Assembly (NCBI GenBank): GCA_002503545.1
Contig: DARY01000022.1
Span: forward strand, 1-17,447
Direction: 5' to 3'
Source: Candidatus Methanomethylophilus sp. UBA78
GTDB lineage: Archaea; Thermoplasmatota; Thermoplasmata; Methanomassiliicoccales; Methanomethylophilaceae
DNA length: 17,447 nucleotides
Position 1 is the stretch's first letter, and every line of letters starts with the position of its first letter. Below, one piece after another: positions 7,368 through 14,212 of this stretch. The notes beneath the pieces are model-generated. The model was given only the letters and a program-made list of their open reading frames with translations. It was not told the DNA's origin and did no database searches. The position numbers were made by a program, and so were the translations under genes.

Positions 7368-8663
7368 ATGAGAACCGCTCTTACCGTGGCGGGTTCGGAC
7401 TCTGTCGGAGGGGCCGGCATACAAGCCGACATCAAGGCGATGGCCTCCCTGGGTGTCCACGCCACTTCCGTCATAACCGCCGTGACCGCGCAGAACACGC
7501 GCAGGGTCAGCAGGATATTCCCCATGCCGGCAGACATGGTGCAGTCCCAGTTGGACGCCGTGCTGTCGGACTGCGACATAAAGGCCGTGAAGACCGGCAT
7601 GCTGTACAACGCCGAGATAGTGGGCGTGGTGGCCGACGCCTTCGAGGACCACGACGTCCCCCTCATCGTCGACCCCGTGATGGTCGCGACCGTGGGCGAC
7701 GAGCTGTACGACAGGACGTTCGTCCGCGCCGTCAGAGAGAAGCTCATCCCGATATGCGAGCTCGTGACGCCCAACAGGCACGAGGCGGAGGTGCTCGCCG
7801 GGATGAAGATCAGGAACGAGGACGACGCCACCTTCGCCTGCGAGATAATAGGCAAGGAGGGGTCGTCCGTCCTCCTGAAGGGAGGGCACATGAACTCCGC
7901 CAACGTGGTGGACTACCTGTACCTCTCCTCCGAGATCTCGAGGATCAGGAACCCGAGGCTCCCCTACGATGCGGGGCACGGCTCGGGCTGCACCCTCTCG
8001 TCGTTCATAACGGCCAACATGGCCAACGGCCTCGACCTGGTGACCTCCGTGCTGGAGTCCAGGAAGATGATGCAGGAGTCCCTGAGGACGCAGTACGCCG
8101 TCGGGAAGGGGGTGCCGGTCGTCAACACCCAGGTGACCCTCGCCAGGAAGGACGACAGCGACAAGGTCGCGGTCCTGAGGGAGCTTGACGACGCCGTCGG
8201 GAAGGTCTGCCGGACCATGCCGGCCGAACTCGTGCCCCGGACGGGCATGAACTTCGCCTACGCCAAGAAGGGTGCCAAAGGGCCCGAGGAGATAGCAGCC
8301 GTCGACGGGAGGATCACCGTGGGCGACGGGACCCTGAAGAGGAACGGTCAGGTGAGGTTCGGCGCCGCCGAGCACATGTCGTTCGTCCTGCTGGAGGCCA
8401 TGAAGACGGATCCCGAGGCCAGAGGCCTCCTGGAGTTCGCCGCGGCGGAGGAGTTCGTAGAGGACATGGAGGACGCGGGACTGGAGGTCGCCCTCATAAG
8501 GAGGAGAGGGAACAGCATCGCGGAGACCGTCCGCACCGCCATCTCCTCCTCCAGGAAGTTCCCGGACGCCCTGGCGGACATATCCGACCGGAGGAACGTC
8601 TCGATAAGCGTACTGGGGAGGAATCCCGCCGACGTCCTCTCCAAGATGGACAGGATCCTCTGA
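7368..8663 (+). CDS. thiDN: Fused HMP-P kinase ThiD / ThiN-type thiamine phosphate synthase domain (ThiN domain divergent)
   Basis: Residues 1 to about 255 are ThiD, which phosphorylates hydroxymethylpyrimidine and its monophosphate. It shows AGSDSVGGAGIQAD near the start, VITAVTAQNT (35-44) and the catalytic Cys208 in HGSGCTLSS. Residues from about 265 to 431 are a ThiN domain, the archaeal alternative to ThiE, with MNFAYA (from 294), AAVDGRI and VRFGAAEH. Arg315 and His336 are kept with a 21-residue spacing; from memory these match the Arg/His pair reported as important in a Pyrobaculum ThiDN. The later motifs I expect in active ThiN, a NIRY-like block and a GKEP-like block before VLG, are absent (LEFAA and RRNVS stand there). 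The domain may therefore be weak, altered or regulatory. The gene is a single-gene unit, followed by a hairpin, 1.2 kb before the thi operon. Confidence 0.93.
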   Translation: MRTALTVAGSDSVGGAGIQADIKAMASLGVHATSVITAVTAQNTRRVSRIFPMPADMVQSQLDAVLSDCDIKAVKTGMLYNAEIVGVVADAFEDHDVPLIVDPVMVATVGDELYDRTFVRAVREKLIPICELVTPNRHEAEVLAGMKIRNEDDATFACEIIGKEGSSVLLKGGHMNSANVVDYLYLSSEISRIRNPRLPYDAGHGSGCTLSSFITANMANGLDLVTSVLESRKMMQESLRTQYAVGKGVPVVNTQVTLARKDDSDKVAVLRELDDAVGKVCRTMPAELVPRTGMNFAYAKKGAKGPEEIAAVDGRITVGDGTLKRNGQVRFGAAEHMSFVLLEAMKTDPEARGLLEFAAAEEFVEDMEDAGLEVALIRRRGNSIAETVRTAISSSRKFPDALADISDRRNVSISVLGRNPADVLSKMDRIL

Positions 8664-8666
8664 ACG

Positions 8667-8683
8667 GACGGGCACCGCCCGTC
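8667..8683 (+). terminator. Hairpin terminator after thiD-thiN
   Basis: GACGGGC / GCCCGTC is a perfect 7-bp stem with a 3-nt loop, 3 nt after the stop, followed by the pyrimidine-rich TCTCTT. Confidence 0.6.
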
Positions 8684-8691
8684 TCTCTTAC

Positions 8692-8715
8692 AAAAAACCG
8701 GAGGACCGGGGGTCC
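8692..8715 (-). terminator. Hairpin plus T-run after the FKBP gene
   Basis: On the minus strand GGACC-CCC-GGTCC (8703-8715) is followed after 5 nt by six T residues (8692-8697), the classical hairpin-plus-T arrangement, about 45 nt past the FKBP stop. Confidence 0.6.
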
Positions 8716-8726
8716 GCCGGGAAGAC

Positions 8727-8747
8727 GGATCCGGGAACCCCGGACCC
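8727..8747 (-). terminator. Second hairpin just past the FKBP stop
   Basis: GGATCCGGG and CCCGGACCC can pair at eight of nine positions around a 3-nt loop. It lies directly after the FKBP stop and before the stronger hairpin with T-run, so the gene may have a double termination or 3' end protection signal. Confidence 0.4.
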
Positions 8748-8758
8748 GCATATGTTTC

Positions 8759-9703
8759 TCAGCTTACGGAAACCACTTTGATGGTGAAGTACAGCGTCAC
8801 GTTCTTGGTGTCGCCGACGGTCCTGTACTCGATCATCGAATAATCGCTGTTGCCTCCGATGATGTAGATCGACGTGTCCCCGGTTCCGGAGTACATGGGG
8901 ACCTTGATCATCTTGACGGCGGAGTACGTCTCGCTGCCGATTTCCGCACTGAAGTCGGAGTAGGTGCTGCCGTCGACGGACTGCGTTTCGGTTATATCGA
9001 GGGAATATGTTATGTTCCCGGAGGATACGTCGGTCACCTCCGCCTTGACGGTGGCGAAGTCGGACTCGATGTCGTATTTCACCCCTTTTACGGCCATGTT
9101 GTTCAGGGATACCGTTCCATCGGTGTTCACGGTTACGGCCGCATCCCATCCGTAGACGGTGGTCACGGTGGTCCCGCTGACCGCATCCTCTCCGTACAGG
9201 GATTTGTAGGCCGAGGCCGACATCTTCTGCTGGACGGGCACCTGGAACGAGTTGGCCATGGCTGCGGTGGTGTTGGGGACTACATATCCCTCTCCGCTCT
9301 CCGCGGATATGACCACCGTGACAACGTCACCTTCCTTGTAGCCGATGAGGACGTTCTCGAAGGGGGCAAGCGCTCCTCCGGAACCGATCTTCACCTCGAG
9401 GTTGGAATAGGTCTCTTTTATTGTGTATCCGGCCGAGTGCACGTAGGAGGTGCTGTTGGCTATGCTCTCGACGTTGGTGTCGAATATCGCCCCTCCCTCG
9501 TCGTACTGCGCATAGAGCGCGCCCGTGTACTCGACGTACACGGTGCTCCCGTTCGTTGCGCTGACCTCGCTGTCCCCGCTCAGCATGTTGTCGTTTACAT
9601 AGGTGCCCGCCACGGCCAGTGTGGCAACGATCAGCACCACGAAGCAGACGAAGGATATCGGCTCCCTCTCTTTCCTCGGTTTTACGTCTTCGTCATCGGC
9701 CAT
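8759..9703 (-). CDS. Membrane-anchored FKBP-type peptidyl-prolyl isomerase-like protein
   Basis: The 314-residue protein has a short charged cytoplasmic N-terminus (MADDEDVKPRKEREP), one membrane span at about 16-36 (ISFVCFVVLIVATLAVAGTYV) and a large exterior part rich in Thr, Ser and Val. The exterior part opens with an FKBP-like fold: STVYVEYTGAL (53-63), GAIFDTN (71-77) and KIGSGGALAPFENVLIGYKEGD (split here: KIGSGGALAPFE 105-116, then NVLIGYKEGD to 126). In active FKBPs the loop reads IPG; here it is LAP, so isomerase activity may be reduced and chaperone function may dominate. The remaining 180 residues probably form the inserted flap domain plus an extra beta-rich domain. I chose ATG 9703; an in-frame ATG at 9733 falls inside the TATA-like sequence. 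It is monocistronic, between the two thiamine units, with no obvious link to them. Confidence 0.8.
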   Translation of the reverse strand: MADDEDVKPRKEREPISFVCFVVLIVATLAVAGTYVNDNMLSGDSEVSATNGSTVYVEYTGALYAQYDEGGAIFDTNVESIANSTSYVHSAGYTIKETYSNLEVKIGSGGALAPFENVLIGYKEGDVVTVVISAESGEGYVVPNTTAAMANSFQVPVQQKMSASAYKSLYGEDAVSGTTVTTVYGWDAAVTVNTDGTVSLNNMAVKGVKYDIESDFATVKAEVTDVSSGNITYSLDITETQSVDGSTYSDFSAEIGSETYSAVKMIKVPMYSGTGDTSIYIIGGNSDYSMIEYRTVGDTKNVTLYFTIKVVSVS

Positions 9704-9730
9704 TATATCTGCCCCGTCAATCCCCGCATT

Positions 9731-9743
9731 CATATAAATAAAA
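9731..9743 (-). promoter_or_regulatory. Candidate TATA box for the FKBP gene
   Basis: TTTTATTTATATG on the minus strand is centred about 34 nt before the ATG at 9703, predicting a leader of only a few nucleotides. A second AT-rich element, TTATAAAAAG at 9748-9757, could serve instead; if so, initiation near 9726 would still exclude the ATG at 9733. Confidence 0.45.
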
Positions 9744-9832
9744 TTGGCTTTTTATAACAGACCGCGGAAGACCGTCGGTCCGGCGCATAGGGAGTCCGCA
9801 CCCCGGGGATCCGGAAACCTCCGTCTGTCCCA

Positions 9833-9842
9833 TTATTAATAT
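9833..9842 (+). promoter_or_regulatory. TATA box for the thiM-tenI operon
   Basis: TTATTAATAT is centred about 27 nt before the thiM ATG at 9865 and no Shine-Dalgarno sequence precedes that start, so the operon mRNA is predicted to be leaderless and cannot carry a 5' riboswitch. Confidence 0.6.
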
Positions 9843-9850
9843 CCCTAGGA
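9839..9850 (-). promoter_or_regulatory. Candidate thiamine operator, copy 2
   Basis: On the minus strand this reads TCCTAGGGATAT, differing at one position from TCCTAGGGTTAT at the thiD-thiN promoter (7329-7340). Its AT end overlaps the thiM TATA box and its CCTAGG palindrome lies between TATA and the expected initiation site, a position suited to repression. Confidence 0.35.
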
Positions 9851-9864
9851 CGTTACCCCGCCAC

Positions 9865-10674
9865 ATGGCAGATTCCGCAGCCGACATGATGGCGAAAGTG
9901 AGGGCGAAGAGACCGCTGGTGCACCACATCACCAACTACGTTACCGTCAACGACTGCGCGAACGTATGCATATGCGCCGGCGGCTCGCCGGTCATGACGG
10001 ACGAGGCCCTGGACATACCGGAGATGGTCGCCCTGGCCTCAGCGGTCGTGCTGAACATCGGCACCCTCAGCGAGAGGACCCTGGAGTCCATGGCCGTCGC
10101 GGGCAGGGAGGCCAACAGGAACGGCGTACCGGTCGTCCTGGACCCGGTCGGGGTCGGAGCCACCTCCTACAGGACGGCGGCGGCCAGGAAGCTCATGGAG
10201 ACCGTCGAGGTCTCCGTCATAAAGGGGAACGGGGGCGAGATTGGCGTGCTGGCCGGACTCGGCGGGAAGGTCAGGGGGGTGGACTCCGTCTCCGGGTCCG
10301 ACGACGCCGGGGCGGCCGTCTCGTCCCTGGCGGAGAGGACGGGGGCGGTCGTGGCCGCGACCGGGGAGACCGACTACGTCTCCGACGGGAAGACGCTGGC
10401 CATCCTGCGCAACGGGTCCCCGATGCTGGAGAAGGTGTCCGGCACGGGCTGCATGGTGTCGTCCGTCACGGGATGCTACGTCGGCGCCTGCGGGGTGTCC
10501 GTCCCATCGGTGTCGGCCGCCGTATCGGTGTTCAACATCGCATCGGAGAAGGCCGTGGAGGGTGGCAAGGCCTTCGGGCCGGCGTCTTTCAGGACCAAGC
10601 TCCTCGACTCCCTTTACGGCCTCTCCGGGGAGGATGTGGGGGAATCGCTTAAAATGGAGACGAGGAGGGTCTGA
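9865..10674 (+). CDS. thiM: Hydroxyethylthiazole kinase ThiM
   Basis: ThiM phosphorylates salvaged 4-methyl-5-(2-hydroxyethyl)thiazole so it can be joined to HMP-PP. The 269-residue protein is a ribokinase-fold enzyme with HHITNYVTVNDCANV near the N-terminus, GGSPVMTDE, VVLDPVGVGAT and the active-site cysteine in SGTGCMVSS (Cys196). Length and motif order are normal for the family. The start is fixed by the TATA box 27 nt upstream. It is the first gene of a seven-gene operon that also encodes de novo thiazole synthesis, so the cell appears able both to make and to salvage the thiazole. thiE follows after one base. Confidence 0.96.
   Translation: MADSAADMMAKVRAKRPLVHHITNYVTVNDCANVCICAGGSPVMTDEALDIPEMVALASAVVLNIGTLSERTLESMAVAGREANRNGVPVVLDPVGVGATSYRTAAARKLMETVEVSVIKGNGGEIGVLAGLGGKVRGVDSVSGSDDAGAAVSSLAERTGAVVAATGETDYVSDGKTLAILRNGSPMLEKVSGTGCMVSSVTGCYVGACGVSVPSVSAAVSVFNIASEKAVEGGKAFGPASFRTKLLDSLYGLSGEDVGESLKMETRRV
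10664..10669 (+). promoter_or_regulatory. Ribosome binding site deciding the TTG start of thiE
   Basis: GGAGGG within the last thiM codons lies 6 nt before the TTG at 10676. No ATG or GTG in the thiE frame lies between this site and the first conserved residues, so it supports TTG initiation. Confidence 0.65.
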
Positions 10675-10675
10675 A

Positions 10676-11314
10676 TTGTTCGAACTGTATGCGGTAACTG
10701 ACAGGAGGATGCTCGGGAGCGTGCCGGAGACGGAGGCGGCCAGGCTCTGCTACGAGGGAGGGGCCGACGTCGTCCAGCTGAGGATGAAGGACACCGACGG
10801 CGGCGAGATGCTCAGGCTCGCGAAGGAGATGGAGAGGATCGCCAACGAGCACAACAAGTTCTTCATCGTCAACGACAGGATCGACATCGCCATGCTGGCA
10901 CATGCCGACGGAGTGCATCTGGGGCAGAGCGACATCCCCCTGGAGGACGCCAGGAGGCTGGTGGGCGACGACATGATAATCGGCATAAGCGTCGACAACG
11001 CCGAACAGGCGAGGGCGGCCGTGGAGGGCGGGGCGGACTACGTCGCGGTGGGATCCGTCTTCTCCACCCCGACCAAACCGGATGCGGCGCAGGCGCTGGG
11101 TCTCGGCGCCGTGTACGAGGTAAAGAAGGCGATCGGCGGCGCCGTGCCCCTGGTGGCCATAGGCGGCATCAACAGGGGGAACATACTCGACGTCGTCCAT
11201 GCCGGGGCGGACGGGGTCGCGGTGGTCTCGGCCATCATGGCCCAGCCCGACATAAGGAAGGCGGCACACGAGCTGAAGACCATGATCCTCAACGACAGGA
11301 GGACGAGGCTCTGA
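10676..11314 (+). CDS. thiE: Thiamine-phosphate synthase ThiE (TTG start)
   Basis: ThiE couples HMP-PP with thiazole phosphate to thiamine phosphate. The 212-residue TIM barrel carries all the usual motifs: ELYAVTD (3-9), QLRMKD (34-39), VNDRIDIA (65-72), VHLGQSDIP (80-88), VAVGSVFSTPTK (123-134) and LVAIGGIN. The first codon is TTG at 10676, two bases past the thiM stop, with GGAGGG 6 nt upstream; the first in-frame ATG is codon 12 and would remove the first barrel strand. The frame is open further upstream inside thiM, but that extension is thiM in another frame. It looks fully competent, in contrast to the degenerate ThiN domain of the nearby ThiD fusion. Its stop overlaps the proposed thiS start. 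Confidence 0.95.
   Translation: MFELYAVTDRRMLGSVPETEAARLCYEGGADVVQLRMKDTDGGEMLRLAKEMERIANEHNKFFIVNDRIDIAMLAHADGVHLGQSDIPLEDARRLVGDDMIIGISVDNAEQARAAVEGGADYVAVGSVFSTPTKPDAAQALGLGAVYEVKKAIGGAVPLVAIGGINRGNILDVVHAGADGVAVVSAIMAQPDIRKAAHELKTMILNDRRTRL
11297..11302 (+). promoter_or_regulatory. Ribosome binding site for the CTG-started thiS
   Basis: AGGAGG, a perfect Shine-Dalgarno sequence inside the last thiE codons, sits 8 nt before CTG 11311. It is the main evidence that translation of thiS starts there. Confidence 0.65.
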
Positions 11315-11505
11315 TCGCCAACGGCAGGGAGGAGGGGGACCCCGGGGACCGGACCGTGGCCGTCTGGCTCTCCGAGAACGGATACGACGTCCCGCGGACC
11401 GCCGTCCTGCTGAACGGGAGGATAGTCCCCCGGGCGGAGATGGAGTCCACCGCTCTGAAGAACAGCGATACGATGGAGATCGTCAGCTTCGTGGGCGGAG
11501 GATGA
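11311..11505 (+). CDS. thiS: Sulfur carrier protein ThiS (apparent CTG start)
   Basis: ThiS is the small ubiquitin-like protein whose C-terminal Gly-Gly is adenylated by ThiF and turned into a thiocarboxylate that gives sulfur to ThiG. The 64-residue reading frame aligns along its length with the family: an N-terminal IANGREE strand, VAVWLSENGYDVPRTAV, LLNGRIVPRAE and a terminal EIVSFVGGG. There is no ATG, GTG or TTG near the required start. CTG at 11311 is at the right residue, overlaps the thiE stop (CTGA) and has AGGAGG 8 nt upstream. A later GTG (codon 16) would delete the first strands. Gene finders restricted to common starts will miss it. The stop overlaps the thiF start (ATGA). Confidence 0.88.
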   Translation: MIANGREEGDPGDRTVAVWLSENGYDVPRTAVLLNGRIVPRAEMESTALKNSDTMEIVSFVGGG

Positions 11506-12284
11506 TGAGGGTAACGGTCAACGGCGTCCTCACGGACACCGATTCCGGGACGGTCGGGGAGCTGGGGAGGCACCTGTACCCGGACCGCGGCATATACGTG
11601 GCGGACGGCAGACAGGTAGGAGGGGATACACCCCTCCATGAGGGCATGAGGATCTACTTCGGGAAGGGGGAGGACATGCGCACGGCCATGCTGGACCGCA
11701 ATGATCCAGATGTGTCGAGGTGCCTCTCATCCTCGTGCGTGGGCATCGCCGGCCTCGGCGGACTGGGTTCCAATATCGCGGCCATGCTGGCACGTGCAGG
11801 CGTGGGGAAGCTGATCATCGCCGACTTCGACAGCGTGGACCTCGGCAACCTCAACCGCCAGAACTACCTCGTCGAGGATCTGGGTCTTGCGAAGACCGAT
11901 GCGACGGAGAGGATGGTGGGGAGGATATCCCCCTTCACCAGAATCGAGAAGCACACGGCGAGGCTCACCCCCGACAACATACCCAGGGTGTTCGGGGGAT
12001 GCGATGCAGTATGCGAGGCGTTCGATGCGGCCGACCAGAAGGCCATGCTCGTGTCGGCCGTCATGGAGAAGCTCCCGGGGGTCCCGCTGGTGTGCGGGAG
12101 CGGCATGGCCGGATACGGCAATGCCAACTCCGTCGTCTCGCGGACCGTGCTCGGAGGCGTGGTCCTCTGCGGGGACGGCACCGAAGGACGGTACCTCATG
12201 TCGCCGCACGTGAACATCTGTGCGGGGCACATGGCGGATGCCGTCCTGAAAATACTTACCAAGAAGGAAAATACCGATGTCTGA
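11502..12284 (+). CDS. thiF: ThiF-family adenylyltransferase with N-terminal ThiS-like domain (clostridial type)
   Basis: ThiF adenylates the C-terminus of ThiS for sulfur transfer. The 260-residue protein has two parts. Residues 1-56 (RVTVNGVLTDTDSGTVGEL onward, to RIYFGKG) look like a ThiS/ubiquitin fold without a Gly-Gly end. Residues from about 72 form an E1-like Rossmann domain with the nucleotide loop GLGGLGS (84-90) and the D-x2-NLNRQ motif (113-120). Paired Cys-x2-Cys zinc sites of the E. coli enzyme are absent, and VCGSGMAGYG occurs instead, as in the smaller ThiF family known from Clostridia. The fused domain may occupy the ThiS site in the free enzyme. A start at 11502 (overlapping the thiS stop) or 11505 is possible. 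It overlaps thiG by 8 nt. Confidence 0.92.
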   Translation: MMRVTVNGVLTDTDSGTVGELGRHLYPDRGIYVADGRQVGGDTPLHEGMRIYFGKGEDMRTAMLDRNDPDVSRCLSSSCVGIAGLGGLGSNIAAMLARAGVGKLIIADFDSVDLGNLNRQNYLVEDLGLAKTDATERMVGRISPFTRIEKHTARLTPDNIPRVFGGCDAVCEAFDAADQKAMLVSAVMEKLPGVPLVCGSGMAGYGNANSVVSRTVLGGVVLCGDGTEGRYLMSPHVNICAGHMADAVLKILTKKENTDV

Positions 12285-13044
12285 CGACTTAATCATAGGC
12301 AAGAAACGCTTCAGATCCAAATTCATACTGGGGTCCGGGAAGTTCTCCCTGGACATGACCCGCAAAGTCATAGAGAGCGGCGGCGTGGAGATCGCCACCC
12401 TCGCCGTGCGCCGTGTTAACCCCGACGGACGGGAGAACGTCCTCGACTACATGCCAGAGAGCGTGACCCTCCTGCCGAACACCTCCGGGGCCAGGACCGC
12501 GGAGGAGGCCCTCACCATAGCCAGACTGGCCAGGGAGCTGGGCTGCGGCGACATGATCAAAATCGAGATAATCCGCGACACCCGCTACCTCCTCCCCGAC
12601 AACGCCGAGACGGTGAGGGCGGTCAGGCTCCTCGCGGAGGACGGCTTCACGGCGATGCCCTACATGATGCCCGACCTCACCGCGGCCAGGGACATGGCGG
12701 CGGCCGGGGCGGCGGCGGTCATGCCCCTGGCGGCCCCCATCGGGAGCAACAGGGGGCTCCTCACCGGCGATTTCATAAAGATGATGGTGGAGGAGATCGA
12801 CCTCCCCATAATCGTGGACGCGGGCATCGGACGCCCCTCCCAGGCCTGCGAGGCGATGGAGATGGGGTGCGCCGCCGTGATGGCGAACACGGCCGTCGCC
12901 ACCGCCTCGGACGTCCCCGCCATGGCCGCGGCCTTCAGAATGGCCATCGAGGCGGGCAGGAAGGCGTACCTCGCCGGACCGGGCAGGGTGCTGAAGGACC
13001 GCGGCGAGGCCTCGAGCCCCCTGACCGGGTTCCTGGGGGAGTGA
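12277..13044 (+). CDS. thiG: Thiazole synthase ThiG
   Basis: ThiG condenses 1-deoxy-D-xylulose 5-phosphate, dehydroglycine and the sulfur of ThiS thiocarboxylate into the thiazole phosphate. The 255-residue barrel shows LIIGKKRFRSKFILGSGKF, LLPNTSGARTAEEA, the imine-forming lysine in DMIKIEI (Lys95), LLPD, PLAAPIGSNRG, IIVDAGIGRPSQA and VMANTAVA, all standard. Length is normal. The start at 12277 has AAGGA with 8 nt spacing and overlaps the end of thiF. It belongs to the bacterial ThiG route, not the Thi4-type thiazole synthase that most archaea use. Confidence 0.97.
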   Translation: MSDDLIIGKKRFRSKFILGSGKFSLDMTRKVIESGGVEIATLAVRRVNPDGRENVLDYMPESVTLLPNTSGARTAEEALTIARLARELGCGDMIKIEIIRDTRYLLPDNAETVRAVRLLAEDGFTAMPYMMPDLTAARDMAAAGAAAVMPLAAPIGSNRGLLTGDFIKMMVEEIDLPIIVDAGIGRPSQACEAMEMGCAAVMANTAVATASDVPAMAAAFRMAIEAGRKAYLAGPGRVLKDRGEASSPLTGFLGE

Positions 13045-13045
13045 C

Positions 13046-14212
13046 ATGTCCTACAGGGCGCCGGAGGACGCCTGCGAGTACATGCCCCGCATGGAGGTCG
13101 TGGACGGTTCCCTCATGGAGTCCGTCCTGGAGGCGGAGAGGTCGTTCGACCCCGGCGCCTACACCTCCGCGGACGTGCTGAGGGCGCTCTCCTCCGACCG
13201 TCTGGGTCCTTACGATTTCGGCGCGCTGCTGTCCCCCGCGGCGGTGCCCTACCTGGAGAGGATCGCCGAGAAGGCCCGCAGGATCACGAGGGAGCACTTC
13301 GGCAACTCCGTGTGCATGTTCACCCCCATATACTGCTCCAACTACTGCGACAACCGCTGCGTCTACTGCGGGTTCAACCGCGACAACAAGATCAAAAGAG
13401 CCAGACTCACCCCCGAGGAGGTGGAGGTGGAGATGTCCAACATCGCCTCCACCGGACTGACCGACATCCTCATCCTGACCGGGGAGTCGAGGATCCATTC
13501 GGACGTGGAGTACCTGGCCATGTGCGTACGCACGGCCAGACGGCACTTCGAGTCGATCGGCCTCGAGGTCTACCCCCTCAACAGCGGCGAGTACAGGTAC
13601 CTGCACGAGTGCGGGGCCGACTACGTGACCGTCTTCCAGGAGACCTACGACCCCGCGAGGTACGAGCAGCTGCACAGGGGAGGGGCCAAGAGGATCTTCT
13701 CCTACCGCTTCAACGCCCAGGAGAGGGCGGTGATGGGGGGCATGAGGGGAGTCGCCTTCGGGGCGCTCCTGGGTCTCCGCGACGACTGGAGGAGGGATGC
13801 GTTCAGCTGCGGCATGCACGGGTACCTTCTGCAGAGGAAGTACCCCTGGGCGGAGATCTCGTACTCCCTGCCCAGGCTCAGGCCGTGCAGCAGCCACTGG
13901 GAGGACGACAACGCCGTCGGCGAGAAGGACCTGCTGCAGGTCGCGATGGCCTACAGGCTCTTCATGCCGTTCGCCGGGGAGACGATATCGACGAGGGAGC
14001 TGCCCCGTTTCCGCGACGGCATAGTGAACATATGCGCAACAAAGATTTCAGCAGGGACCTCCGTTAGGATAGGAGGACACAGCGACGTCAAGGACCAGGG
14101 CGACGGACAGTTCGATCTCTCGGATACGAGGGACGTGGAGGAGGTCCGCACGGCCCTCCGGGGAATGGGACTGCAGCCTGTGTTCAACGATTATGTGAGA
14201 TCGGACCGATGA
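13046..14212 (+). CDS. thiH: 2-iminoacetate (dehydroglycine) synthase ThiH, radical SAM
   Basis: ThiH cleaves tyrosine to p-cresol and dehydroglycine, the glycine-derived precursor for ThiG, using a [4Fe-4S] cluster and S-adenosylmethionine; it is oxygen-sensitive, which fits an anaerobe. The 388-residue protein has the Cys-x3-Cys-x2-Cys cluster motif at Cys101, Cys105 and Cys108 (YCDNRCVYCGF), an extra Cys97 just before it, then LILTGES, VYPLNSGEYRYLHECG, VFQETYDP and the C-terminal ISAGTSVRIGGHS region of this family. It follows thiG after one base with a purine-rich ribosome binding site, and its stop overlaps the next start as ATGA. Confidence 0.97.
   Translation: MSYRAPEDACEYMPRMEVVDGSLMESVLEAERSFDPGAYTSADVLRALSSDRLGPYDFGALLSPAAVPYLERIAEKARRITREHFGNSVCMFTPIYCSNYCDNRCVYCGFNRDNKIKRARLTPEEVEVEMSNIASTGLTDILILTGESRIHSDVEYLAMCVRTARRHFESIGLEVYPLNSGEYRYLHECGADYVTVFQETYDPARYEQLHRGGAKRIFSYRFNAQERAVMGGMRGVAFGALLGLRDDWRRDAFSCGMHGYLLQRKYPWAEISYSLPRLRPCSSHWEDDNAVGEKDLLQVAMAYRLFMPFAGETISTRELPRFRDGIVNICATKISAGTSVRIGGHSDVKDQGDGQFDLSDTRDVEEVRTALRGMGLQPVFNDYVRSDR

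Noticed and set aside
9704..9864. TPP riboswitch upstream of the thiM operon or thiD-thiN.
   Set aside because: I looked for the CTGAGA and ACCTGA-type conserved pieces and found none; TATA-to-ATG spacing leaves no leader to hold an aptamer.
10241..10675. Upstream extension of the thiE frame into thiM, suggesting a larger fusion protein.
   Set aside because: The extension is thiM read out of frame; thiE has its own ribosome binding site and TTG start.
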